64,000 nt of DNA. Origin: Tritonibacter mobilis. Lineage in GTDB: Bacteria > Pseudomonadota > Alphaproteobacteria > Rhodobacterales > Rhodobacteraceae. The translations under genes and the position numbers were made by a program. This document shows, one piece after another, positions 27,814 through 35,654 of this stretch; positions within the stretch are counted from its first letter, which is position 1, and each line of letters opens with the position of its first letter. The notes under the pieces were generated by a model that worked only from the letters and a program-made list of their open reading frames with translations, searched no databases and had not been told where the DNA came from. The stretch spans positions 1-64,000 of the forward strand of contig NZ_LNWY01000001.1 of the NCBI RefSeq assembly GCF_001681715.1, given 5' to 3'.

Positions 27814-27858
27814 CTCCCACCTCCACCCGATTGGCCAAACAACAAAGGACCGAGAGAC

Positions 27859-29091
27859 ATGAAACTCCAGGACCTCGACATCATCATCACCGCCCCGCCC
27901 GCACCGGGCTGGGGTGGGCGTTACTGGATCCTTGTAAAACTCACCACAGACACTGGGATCACAGGTTGGGGGGAATGCTACGCCTCCACCGTCGGGCCAA
28001 TCGCCATGCGTGCAGTCACTGAGGATGTCTTTGCACGCCATATGCAGGGCGAAAATCCCGAAGACATCGAATTGATGTTTCGCCGTGCCTACTCATCTGG
28101 GTTCACCCAACGCCCCGATCCCACCGTAATTGGTGCCTTCTCGGGTCTGGAAATCGCCTGCTGGGACATTCTGGGAAAAGATCGCAATCGCCCCGTTCAC
28201 GCACTGCTTGGCGGTCGGATGAACGACCGCATTCGGGCCTATACATATCTATACCCATTGCCCCACCACGACATCAGCGCCTTCTGGACCTCACCGGAAA
28301 TGGCGGCTGAGTCGGCTCTGGATGCGGTTGCGCGCGGCTATACTGCGGTAAAATTCGACCCTGCAGGACCCTATACGATCCGGGGCGGGCATATGCCTGC
28401 GATGTCGGATATCACCCAGTCGGTCGCCTTCTGCAAAGCGATCCGGGACGCGGTTGGCGACAAAGCGGATCTTTTGTTTGGCACCCACGGTCAATTCAAC
28501 ACCGCCGGAGCGATCCGCCTCGGACAAGCACTGGAGCCATTTAGCCCGCTCTGGTTCGAAGAACCCACCCCTCCCGATGCCATCGATGACATGGCGCGCG
28601 TCGCACGCGGCGTGCGCATCCCCGTCGCAACCGGCGAACGGCTCTGCACAAAGGCGGAATTCGCAGCCGTCCTGCGTGCGGGTGCCGCGGAAATCCTGCA
28701 ACCCGCCCTCGGGCGCGCCGGTGGGATCTGGGAGATGAAGAAGACCGCAGCCATAGCCGAAGTCTTTAGCGCGCAAATGGCACCGCATCTTTATGCCGGT
28801 CCGGTGGAGTGGGCCGCCAATATTCATCTCGCCGCCTCGATCCCGAATATCCTGATGGCCGAGACAATCGAGACCCCGTTTCACGATGCCCTGATCAAAA
28901 GCTCCATTCGTGTTGAAAACGGCTTTGTCACGCCGCCTGACGCACCGGGATTAGGCATAGATGTCGATGAAGACCTCGCCCGTGCACATCCGTTTGAGGG
29001 CAGTGATCTGCACCTCAACATGCAAGAATCCCCCTGCAATTATGCCGAGGGTAACGCGTTTGTGGGCGGCGCGCCCCCAATCAAAGGTTGA
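27859..29091 (+). CDS. Mandelate racemase/muconate lactonizing enzyme family protein (enolase superfamily)
   Basis: This 410-residue enzyme has the N-terminal capping domain and C-terminal barrel of the superfamily, which removes a proton next to a carboxylate. K165 (AVKFD) is the likely base; E234 (LWFEEPTPP) and E260 (VATGERLCT) fit the second and third magnesium ligands; H310 is a candidate acid/base. At the usual first metal-ligand aspartate position the sequence is G208-T-H210 (LLFGTHGQFN), so that ligand is missing or shifted. Probable activity is acid-sugar dehydration or racemisation; the substrate is unknown. Confidence 0.88.
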   Translation: MKLQDLDIIITAPPAPGWGGRYWILVKLTTDTGITGWGECYASTVGPIAMRAVTEDVFARHMQGENPEDIELMFRRAYSSGFTQRPDPTVIGAFSGLEIACWDILGKDRNRPVHALLGGRMNDRIRAYTYLYPLPHHDISAFWTSPEMAAESALDAVARGYTAVKFDPAGPYTIRGGHMPAMSDITQSVAFCKAIRDAVGDKADLLFGTHGQFNTAGAIRLGQALEPFSPLWFEEPTPPDAIDDMARVARGVRIPVATGERLCTKAEFAAVLRAGAAEILQPALGRAGGIWEMKKTAAIAEVFSAQMAPHLYAGPVEWAANIHLAASIPNILMAETIETPFHDALIKSSIRVENGFVTPPDAPGLGIDVDEDLARAHPFEGSDLHLNMQESPCNYAEGNAFVGGAPPIKG

Positions 29092-29219
29092 AACCTGATG
29101 GCGCGGCTCCCTATATCCAGCGAGGTGACTGAGCCGCGCAATGAGCAAAGGTCCGCTAAAAAGAATAAATCTTTACCAAAACTCTTGCGACGGCACCGTC
29201 ATCCATGGCTTTACTCTAA

Positions 29220-29241
29220 TTAGCGTCAGTTTTTGCGCTAA
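29220..29241. promoter_or_regulatory. Candidate operator upstream of the ArsR-type repressor
   Basis: TTAGCG and CGCTAA form an inverted repeat with a 10-base T-rich spacer, about 55 bases before the repressor start, in an AT-rich stretch. It is a reasonable site for autoregulation by a small winged-helix dimer. Half-site sequence is not a known consensus. Confidence 0.3.
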
Positions 29242-29295
29242 AATTCTCATTTTTGCCCAAGGCCGTCTCTTCGGCCCTCGAAAGAAGACCCGAGT

Positions 29296-29613
29296 ATGAT
29301 GACTGAGACATTGGACCTGCCCGCAAACTCCATGGTGGAGAACGCCTCTGACGCGGCCGCGCTACTCAAAGCGCTCGCCCATGAAGGGCGGCTGATGATC
29401 CTGTGTTATCTGGCGGGCGAAAAGGAACTTTCGGTCGGCGCACTAGAGGACCTTCTGGGCAAACGCCAAGCGGCGGTCAGCCAATTGTTGTCGCGCCTGC
29501 GCGAAGATCGGCTGGTGGTCGCGCGGCGTGAAGGAAAGACTGTCTATTACTCCCTCGCGGATGGACCGGCCACTCGGGTTCTGGAAACCCTGCACGACAT
29601 ATACTGTCGCTGA
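29296..29613 (+). CDS. ArsR-family repressor resembling SqrR/BigR (sulfide/persulfide sensing)
   Basis: This 105-residue winged-helix repressor has the ArsR core (KALAHEGRLMILCYLAGE, LLGKRQAAVSQLLSRLRED, REGKTVYYSLAD). Two cysteines, C37 in the early helix and C104 at the C-terminus (DIYCR), match the pair that forms a polysulfide bridge in SqrR and BigR, and the CxC metal motif of ArsR/SmtB is absent. A persulfide response is therefore likely. No sulfide-oxidation gene is adjacent, so the targets are elsewhere or unknown. A second ATG at 29299 is an alternative start. Confidence 0.85.
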   Translation: MMTETLDLPANSMVENASDAAALLKALAHEGRLMILCYLAGEKELSVGALEDLLGKRQAAVSQLLSRLREDRLVVARREGKTVYYSLADGPATRVLETLHDIYCR

Positions 29614-29638
29614 GGCCCCACTTAGGCGAGGCCTCTTT
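29612..29638 (+). terminator. Short hairpin after the ArsR-type gene
   Basis: GAGGCC and GGCCTC pair across a 12-base loop and are followed by TTTC, overlapping the end of the repressor gene. The stem is short and the T tract weak, so this is a tentative terminator. Confidence 0.35.
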
Positions 29639-29650
29639 CGAGACATGGAC

Positions 29651-30499
29651 TTAGCCGTCAGCACGCAAGACTTGGCGCTGCTGACCAAGTCCTTGAATTT
29701 TCAACTCCATTACATCTCCGTCGCGTAGGAATACGGGTGTTGGTTTTTGCCCCATACCCACACCGGGCGGGGTCCCGGTTGCAATCACATCGCCCGGATG
29801 CAGCGTCATCAACTGGCTCAGATGGCTGATGATCTCGGCAACAGAGAAAATCATCTTGTCAGTATTGCCAGTCTGCATGCGCGTCCCGTTCACGTCACAT
29901 GACAGTGCGAGGTTTTGCGGATCGGCAACTTCATCTGCGGTCACCAGCCACGGGCCAATCGGCCCAAAGGTGTCGCAGCTTTTGCCTTTGGTCCACTGAC
30001 CGGTAAGTTGCATCTGAAAATCACGTTCAGAGACGTCATTGACGATGCAGTAGCCCGCCACATGTTCTAGCGCGCTTTCAACCGTCACGTATTTGGCTGC
30101 AGCACCAATTACGACTCCCAGTTCGACTTCCCAATCGGTGGCTTTCGATCCGCGCGGAATGCGAACATCATCATTGGCCCCAACGATGGCTGAATTTGCT
30201 TTCATGAAAAGAATGGGGTGTTCGGGAGGCGTCGCCCCCACCTCTTCGGCATGATCGGAATAGTTGAGTCCGATGCAGAGAAATTTGCCGATCTGTCCCA
30301 CACAAGGCGCATAATCGATCTCTCCGGAAATCTCTGGCAAGGCGCTCTGATCGAGTGCCCGGATGTCAGCCAGAACCGACGCTCCCAGCGTTTCCGGCCC
30401 AAGATCCGACACGTGGTCAGACAAATCCCGCGCAACGCCCTGCGCGTCGATCAGGCCCGGACGCACACCCTCAGCCGTGCGGTATCGAAACAGTTTCAT
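29651..30499 (-). CDS. Fumarylacetoacetate hydrolase family protein
   Basis: This 282-residue enzyme belongs to the FAH superfamily, which hydrolyses, decarboxylates or hydrates beta-keto and 2-oxo acids. Family motifs are CIGLNYSDHAEE, KATDWEVELGVVIG (metal-binding glutamate), YCIVNDVSERD and GDVIATGTPPGVGMG. It is convergent with the repressor gene. It may process products of the neighbouring dehydrogenase and enolase-superfamily enzymes, a common pairing in sugar-acid pathways, but nothing in the sequence proves this. Confidence 0.9.
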   Translation of the reverse strand: MKLFRYRTAEGVRPGLIDAQGVARDLSDHVSDLGPETLGASVLADIRALDQSALPEISGEIDYAPCVGQIGKFLCIGLNYSDHAEEVGATPPEHPILFMKANSAIVGANDDVRIPRGSKATDWEVELGVVIGAAAKYVTVESALEHVAGYCIVNDVSERDFQMQLTGQWTKGKSCDTFGPIGPWLVTADEVADPQNLALSCDVNGTRMQTGNTDKMIFSVAEIISHLSQLMTLHPGDVIATGTPPGVGMGQKPTPVFLRDGDVMELKIQGLGQQRQVLRADG

Positions 30500-30570
30500 G
30501 CGATCTCTCTCCCTTGAACTAGCTGTGTCTTACCCATCGCCTACGGCAAGTTGCGCAGCACTCATCTGCC

Positions 30571-33500
30571 CTAGCTGGACAGATAGCCCGCCACAACCTG
30601 CAGCAATTTGAAGGCGGTATTTGCGTCATTCTCGACCACAGCAAGGAATTCTTCCTCACCGATACGCAAACAGGTCAGATCACTTTCAGCGATCATCGAT
30701 AAGGCGCGGGGCTCTTTGCGGATCAGGCCCAACTCGCCCACCAAACGACCGGGACCGACTTTGGCGATCAACTGACCTTCCGCGCCTTCACTCTCAGCCG
30801 GCAGATATAACCCCGCCTCGCCTTCGATGATCATATAGGCACCATCCGTTGCCGCATCGTCCTTATGAAACACCGCCGTGCCAGGTGCGGCTTCATACCA
30901 GCGCGCCCCGAACGCAAGAAGACGCAGCTGACGTCGGTTGAGACCGGAAAAAAGCTCAGTCGACTCAAGTGCCCGCAGTTTGCGCGACAGATCGGCAGCG
31001 GAGGCGCTGTCCTCATCTCCTGCGCCGCGATCCTCTGCGCGCTCATCCTTGAGGCGGCCCTGACGCATCTCGAAATAGTGGTCAAACCGATCCGGCTCGC
31101 GAAAGGCTGGTTCGAGGAAAATCAATGTTGTTTGAGGCAACAACTCGCGCAGATTGTCCTGCATCGCGCGCCGGGTACTGCGGTCAAAACTGGCCAATGC
31201 GCCATCAAGGATCAGAATGTCGGGCCGTTTGATTGAGGCCCGGCAAAAGGCCAAGGGTTCCGCAAAGCTCTGCCCAAGCCCCTGCCCGCCAACTGAAACG
31301 GGCAGATCAAAGATCAGTTCCACCACCATTTCGCGTACGCCAGCCGCATCAATGACCTCAGCGACAGCCTTGCGCAGATCCTCGGCCCGCGCCCCGGCAT
31401 TATCCGAGATTTTGCCAAATATCGCGTTTTCCAACACCGTAAAGCCGGGAGCGAAATGACCCTTGTGGAGCGGCACAAATAGGTCATTTAGCGTTTCAAG
31501 AAGCTCGCGACCGTGGCTTTCGCGCAGCGTCAGAATGCGGTCCTCAATCTCAGAGCTGAACGCCGGCCCCAATGCTTCGGCTGAGATAGAAAACGGCACA
31601 ATCATCATCTGTGCCAGTTCTTCTGGTTCCAGCGCTTCTGTGCCTCTGGATTTCACCTTTTGCAGCAGTTGCAGCGCCGCCTCATAATCGCTGGCCTCAA
31701 GCCCGAGTTTGCGGAACAGCGGATGAACCGTGCCATCCATGCCAAAGATCTGCCGCAGCATCTCCAGCACGTCCTGCGCCAACCCGACCAAATCCGTGTC
31801 GAGCCCGATCCGTCGCAACGTCTGCAAAAACTCGGTCTGCTCACGCAGCAGTTCAAATGTAATCGGCACCGAGCGCGTGGCATAGAGCAGGTTTTCCACC
31901 ACCGGCAACGCCGGGTTATAGTGGGCACGGTTGTTGAAATGCGCAAATGCATCCAGTCCCGCATCCATCAAGGCCTGCTGCACACGCGGGCGAAGCTGAA
32001 TCAAAGCATCTGCCAGCTTGGGGTGATCATGTTTGTCAAAAACCTGATCCATACCACGACGCAACAGCGCCGTGTCTGAGCCAATCCCTTCGACGATCCG
32101 CAACCACCAGTCGCGCAGTTCTTCTGTCTTTTCAAACCCTGCGATCTTGGGATCGACCCAATTGACATCAAAGGGGTCGGGGCTGTTTCCTGCGCGGATC
32201 GCATCGCGTAGCGCACGCGGGTCGCTTGGGTCTTCCAACGGACGTACCCGCAGCGGCATAAGCACATTTTCACCAAACGATCCCTGAAACAATGCAGGGC
32301 GCGATGTGGCATGGCCGATACGGGTGGCCAGCACCATCTGGTGCAATTCGCGGATGTCATGCCCGGCCAATGTCACCGTACCCGAGGCAGGCAGGACCTC
32401 GCGCGTCAGCACCTCGGCAAGCGCGCGGCGGTCCTCCTCCGACGGGGCGGCAATGCCAATCAACTCGCCTTTCGGGAAGGTGGCTGACAGCTCTTCGAGC
32501 ACCAGATTGCCGTCGGCATCGCGCACGCTGACACCATCCAGAACGATGTCACCGCCCAGATGGGGAAGCTCTTCTGGTTCCCCCTGCATCAGGCGTTCGT
32601 CCACCATATCCGGCGGCGCAAATCGCTCAAGGATCACCTCCCAGCGCAGCGACATATCCTGCGTCTGGTTGTAATAGGTCAGCAATTCCTTCCAAGGTGA
32701 CGCGAGATCTTTATAGGCCGCAAGCGCGGCCACCAACGCCCCCAAAGACACTTTCCCCTGCAGCACCAGATAACCGCCGACCGCATAAAAGAAAAATGGT
32801 GTCAGCTGGGTGATGAAGTTGTTGAGGAACTTCATGAAGAATTTCTTCTGATAGATCTCAAAACGGATCTCATAGAGCCGCCCCAGACGCTCCGTCACCC
32901 GCGCCATCCGGTAGCGCCAGCCGCCATTCACCCGTAAAGTGGAGGCACCGACCGCGCTTTCGCCAATCTCTGAAGCCAGCGCGCGCACCTGTTGGATGCG
33001 TTTTTTGTTGAGCAGATTGATGCGACGCTGCAAGAGCGGGATCAGCCAGCCCTGCAGAGGGATCAATGCAACCGCAGCAAGGCCAAACCAGAAATTCTGC
33101 GCAAAAAGAAAGTAGAGGATGGTCAGCATCTGCCCGGCCTGCAGTACCGGCTGACTCACGGCGTCCCCCATCAAGCCGCCCATCGGCTCGGACTCAGAGG
33201 TGATCATCGAGACCAGTTCCCCCTGACTGGTGCGCTCGAAATAGGGCTGAGGGAATCGCAAAACCCGCGCAATCAAACTGTAGCGGAACCGGCGCAGCAT
33301 TCGCTCTGCCAGCACACCTTTCATGGTGTTGATGCGCATTTTTGTCAGCCCATGCGCAAGCACCGCCAACAGGAACGCGCCACATAGAATCCAGAGATAG
33401 GTCAGTTGATCAAACTGCTGTCCCCAGACTTCGATGGTCGAGCTTTGCGCGCCGATGGCGTCGTTGATAATGCGTTTGGGCAGCTCCAACGTCAGGTAGA

Positions 33501-33666
33501 GCAGCGGAAACAGACAGGCGGTAACAACCAGCAGAATCAGCTGATCGCGCTTGGAATATTTCCAGATGAAATGGAATAGCGAGCGTTCTATGGGGCGGCT
33601 CCGCAGATCTTGCGTCAGGGCGAAGGTCTGCGTCACCAGACCAGTGGAATTTACGTGTTTTGACAT
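30571..33666 (-). CDS. ABC-exporter-like protein with degenerate ATPase and C-terminal cyclic-nucleotide-binding-type domain
   Basis: This 1031-residue protein has an exporter-type membrane domain (about 35-340, six helices). An ATPase-like domain follows (about 370-870) but key motifs are lost: the Walker A position reads GIAAPSEEDRRAL (404-416) without GKST, the signature is VGGQGLGQSFAEPLAFCRAS (792-811), and Walker B ends LILDG (818-822) where the catalytic glutamate should follow the aspartate. About 270 unusual residues (471-740) are inserted in it. Residues 896-1031 form a cNMP-type beta-barrel (GAYMIIEGEAGLYL, GRLVGELGLIRKEPRALSM). The start at 33666 is chosen because upstream residues are not membrane-like. 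It may be a sensor or scaffold rather than a pump. Confidence 0.85.
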   Translation of the reverse strand: MSKHVNSTGLVTQTFALTQDLRSRPIERSLFHFIWKYSKRDQLILLVVTACLFPLLYLTLELPKRIINDAIGAQSSTIEVWGQQFDQLTYLWILCGAFLLAVLAHGLTKMRINTMKGVLAERMLRRFRYSLIARVLRFPQPYFERTSQGELVSMITSESEPMGGLMGDAVSQPVLQAGQMLTILYFLFAQNFWFGLAAVALIPLQGWLIPLLQRRINLLNKKRIQQVRALASEIGESAVGASTLRVNGGWRYRMARVTERLGRLYEIRFEIYQKKFFMKFLNNFITQLTPFFFYAVGGYLVLQGKVSLGALVAALAAYKDLASPWKELLTYYNQTQDMSLRWEVILERFAPPDMVDERLMQGEPEELPHLGGDIVLDGVSVRDADGNLVLEELSATFPKGELIGIAAPSEEDRRALAEVLTREVLPASGTVTLAGHDIRELHQMVLATRIGHATSRPALFQGSFGENVLMPLRVRPLEDPSDPRALRDAIRAGNSPDPFDVNWVDPKIAGFEKTEELRDWWLRIVEGIGSDTALLRRGMDQVFDKHDHPKLADALIQLRPRVQQALMDAGLDAFAHFNNRAHYNPALPVVENLLYATRSVPITFELLREQTEFLQTLRRIGLDTDLVGLAQDVLEMLRQIFGMDGTVHPLFRKLGLEASDYEAALQLLQKVKSRGTEALEPEELAQMMIVPFSISAEALGPAFSSEIEDRILTLRESHGRELLETLNDLFVPLHKGHFAPGFTVLENAIFGKISDNAGARAEDLRKAVAEVIDAAGVREMVVELIFDLPVSVGGQGLGQSFAEPLAFCRASIKRPDILILDGALASFDRSTRRAMQDNLRELLPQTTLIFLEPAFREPDRFDHYFEMRQGRLKDERAEDRGAGDEDSASAADLSRKLRALESTELFSGLNRRQLRLLAFGARWYEAAPGTAVFHKDDAATDGAYMIIEGEAGLYLPAESEGAEGQLIAKVGPGRLVGELGLIRKEPRALSMIAESDLTCLRIGEEEFLAVVENDANTAFKLLQVVAGYLSS

Positions 33667-33742
33667 GGTTAGCGCGGTTTGTCCCTTACAGGCAATGACG
33701 CAGGCAGCACCGGTCACATGTCTAGAGGGATGGCTGATACAC

Positions 33743-33764
33743 GTCTGTGAGCTATGTCACAGAC
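33743..33764. promoter_or_regulatory. Perfect CRP/FNR-family palindrome
   Basis: GTCTGTGA-GCTATG-TCACAGAC has perfect 8-bp arms and contains TGTGA-N6-TCACA, the textbook CRP-type site. It lies between two divergent genes, 77 bases upstream of the ABC/cNMP start and 95 upstream of the DUF3307 start, so a CRP-family regulator probably controls one or both. Confidence 0.7.
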
Positions 33765-33858
33765 AGTTGGATGCGATATTTGCGATACGGAGAAAACACC
33801 GTAAGGTCCGTCGGATATATGCTCCGCCGTTTGATGCCACTGCCAGAGGAAGCCTGCC

Positions 33859-34248
33859 TTGCCTGAACATATCGGTATAGTCCTGCTGTTGATCTGCCTG
33901 TTTGAAGTCAAACATATGTTTGCCGACTTCTACCTGCAGACCAAAAAAATGTTGTCAGGACGGTGCCAGTATTTTCATCCGGGCCGGGCGCAACATGCGG
34001 GCGTACATGCCTTGGCCTCGGTGGTGGTATTGTTCATCGTCGGCAGCCCGCCGTGGTTTATTGCGGTGATTTGCGCGGTGGAATGGTTCATTCATTTCAA
34101 TATCGACTTCTGGAAGGCGCATCACACTGAATGCCACAAGCTCGATCCGACCCAAGGGGCGTTTTGGCGCGCTATGGGCACGGATCAGCTGTTGCACCAT
34201 CTGACCTATGTGGGGATGACCGCCGCCTGGGCTGCGGTAAGCTTCTGA
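33859..34248 (+). CDS. DUF3307 family membrane protein
   Basis: This 129-residue protein has about three to four membrane segments with conserved-type polar residues inside them: HMFADFYLQTKK (19-30), HAGVHALASVV (46-56) and FIHFNIDFWKAHH. This matches the DUF3307 family, of unknown function. It uses a TTG start with an AGAGGA ribosome site 10 bases upstream. It is divergent from the ABC/cNMP gene and shares its CRP-like regulatory region. Confidence 0.82.
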   Translation: MPEHIGIVLLLICLFEVKHMFADFYLQTKKMLSGRCQYFHPGRAQHAGVHALASVVVLFIVGSPPWFIAVICAVEWFIHFNIDFWKAHHTECHKLDPTQGAFWRAMGTDQLLHHLTYVGMTAAWAAVSF

Positions 34249-34323
34249 TGGAACACACGGTGGACGGGGAGGCTCCCGCCCGTCTCGGAAGCATATAGAT
34301 GCTCCCTCCCCCGTTGGGCCCGG

Positions 34324-34343
34324 CGCCGCGCATGCGCGCGGCG
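34324..34343. terminator. GC hairpin between convergent genes
   Basis: CGCCGCGC-ATGC-GCGCGGCG is a perfect 8-bp stem with a 4-base loop in the gap between the converging DUF3307 and DJ-1/PfpI genes. It lacks a T tract. Confidence 0.4.
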
Positions 34344-34349
34344 ATTGCA

Positions 34350-34940
34350 TCAAGACGCGGCCTTCTGCCCCGATTTGTGCTCCGCGCCCAGCATTGACTT
34401 CAGCTGGTGCACAGTCTCCAGGGGCGCGTTGAGTGCCGCCATGATCTCGGCAGCAAAGCTCACCGGTGCCGTCCCCGGTGCTGTGATCACACCCCCGTCA
34501 GACAAGGCTGTGGGCTGATCCACATATTGCGCAGCCCCGGCGTAACCCTCCGCATGTGTGCCAAGAAACCCGACATCGTTTGACGTATGGCGTACACTGT
34601 TCAGCAACCCTGCCCGCGCCAGCGCCAATGTGCCGCCGCAGATGCCCGCAACTACGGCACCACGCGCATGCATCCCCTCCAATACGCCAGAGATATCAGG
34701 CGCTTCGGGCTGCTCCCAGAGGGTGCCTCCCACGACCACCAGCGCATCGGGTTCCCAGGTATCGAGCAACTCGAAACCATCGGATACGCGCGCCACAAGT
34801 CCTCCCATCGAGACCACATCCCCCGGCGTGGGCGTCACATAACGTATGTCCAGCCCAAAATAGGCCTGTCCGAGACCACACAGAACCCCGTATTCCCAAT
34901 CCGCAAACCCCTGCGTCAGCAGCACAGCCACTTTGCTCAT
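34350..34940 (-). CDS. DJ-1/PfpI family protein
   Basis: This 196-residue protein has the class I glutamine-amidotransferase-like fold. The nucleophile elbow is C101 in VAGICGGTLALA, and E16 (GFADWEYG) fits the conserved acidic partner. The family includes chaperones, deglycase-like stress proteins and proteases; the exact role is unknown. I start at 34940 (MSKVAVLLTQGF); an upstream ATG at 34967 would add a polar leader. The gene is not in an obvious operon. Confidence 0.88.
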   Translation of the reverse strand: MSKVAVLLTQGFADWEYGVLCGLGQAYFGLDIRYVTPTPGDVVSMGGLVARVSDGFELLDTWEPDALVVVGGTLWEQPEAPDISGVLEGMHARGAVVAGICGGTLALARAGLLNSVRHTSNDVGFLGTHAEGYAGAAQYVDQPTALSDGGVITAPGTAPVSFAAEIMAALNAPLETVHQLKSMLGAEHKSGQKAAS

Positions 34941-35042
34941 CCAAATGCGGCCTCTCTCACTCACCACCTGAATCAGAACATATAGTGAACATCCTGTTCG
35001 AGCAAGCGGAAATCTAACGCACGAGTGTGAGACTGCCCCGCG

Positions 35043-35507
35043 TTAAGGCACCACCGGTGTGTCTCGTTTAATGGTTTTCAAAATGACATGCGTTTGTGCG
35101 CTTGCAACACCTGCCAGCCGAAACAAAAATCGTTCCAGAAACTGATTATAGGCCTCCAGATCCGGGGCCAAAACCCGCAGGTGATAATCCGCCTGACCTG
35201 TGGTTGCATAGCATTCCACCACATGTGGATTGCTTTCCACCGCACGGATAAATTCCGTCAGATGTTCTGGGGCATGGCGGGTCAAATTCACTTGGACCAA
35301 GGCCTCAAAACTCAGGCCCATCGCCTTGGGCACCACCACAGCACCGTAACGCGCAATGACACCTGCGTCTTCTAATGCGCGCACGCGCCGCCAGAACGCC
35401 GAGGGCGACATGCCGACGGCCTCTGCCAGATCCGCATTGGACATGCGGCAATCTTCTTGCAGCAAGGTAAGGATACGGCGATCACGTTCATCCAGCTTCA
35501 GTGTCAC
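35043..35507 (-). CDS. Lrp/AsnC family transcriptional regulator
   Basis: This regulator of about 154 residues has the N-terminal helix-turn-helix (LDERDRRILTLLQEDCRMSNADLAEAVGMSPSAFWRR read across 4-40) and a C-terminal RAM ligand-binding domain. A GTG start at 35507 lies 5 bases after a GAGAGG ribosome site; an upstream ATG at 35528 is possible. It is divergent from the indolepyruvate oxidoreductase gene, which it probably regulates in response to an amino acid. Confidence 0.9.
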   Translation of the reverse strand: MTLKLDERDRRILTLLQEDCRMSNADLAEAVGMSPSAFWRRVRALEDAGVIARYGAVVVPKAMGLSFEALVQVNLTRHAPEHLTEFIRAVESNPHVVECYATTGQADYHLRVLAPDLEAYNQFLERFLFRLAGVASAQTHVILKTIKRDTPVVP

Positions 35508-35654
35508 AACACCCTCTCGGAAAATCAACGATTTGCGAATAATTTATCCCCACTTGTGCAAAATCCCGTGAAATCTGGCAAGTTTTTTCGCCTCTTCAGG
35601 AGTATGATTGCACGACCAGCCATCCCTTTGATCGATAGCCACCAAGGAGCCACC

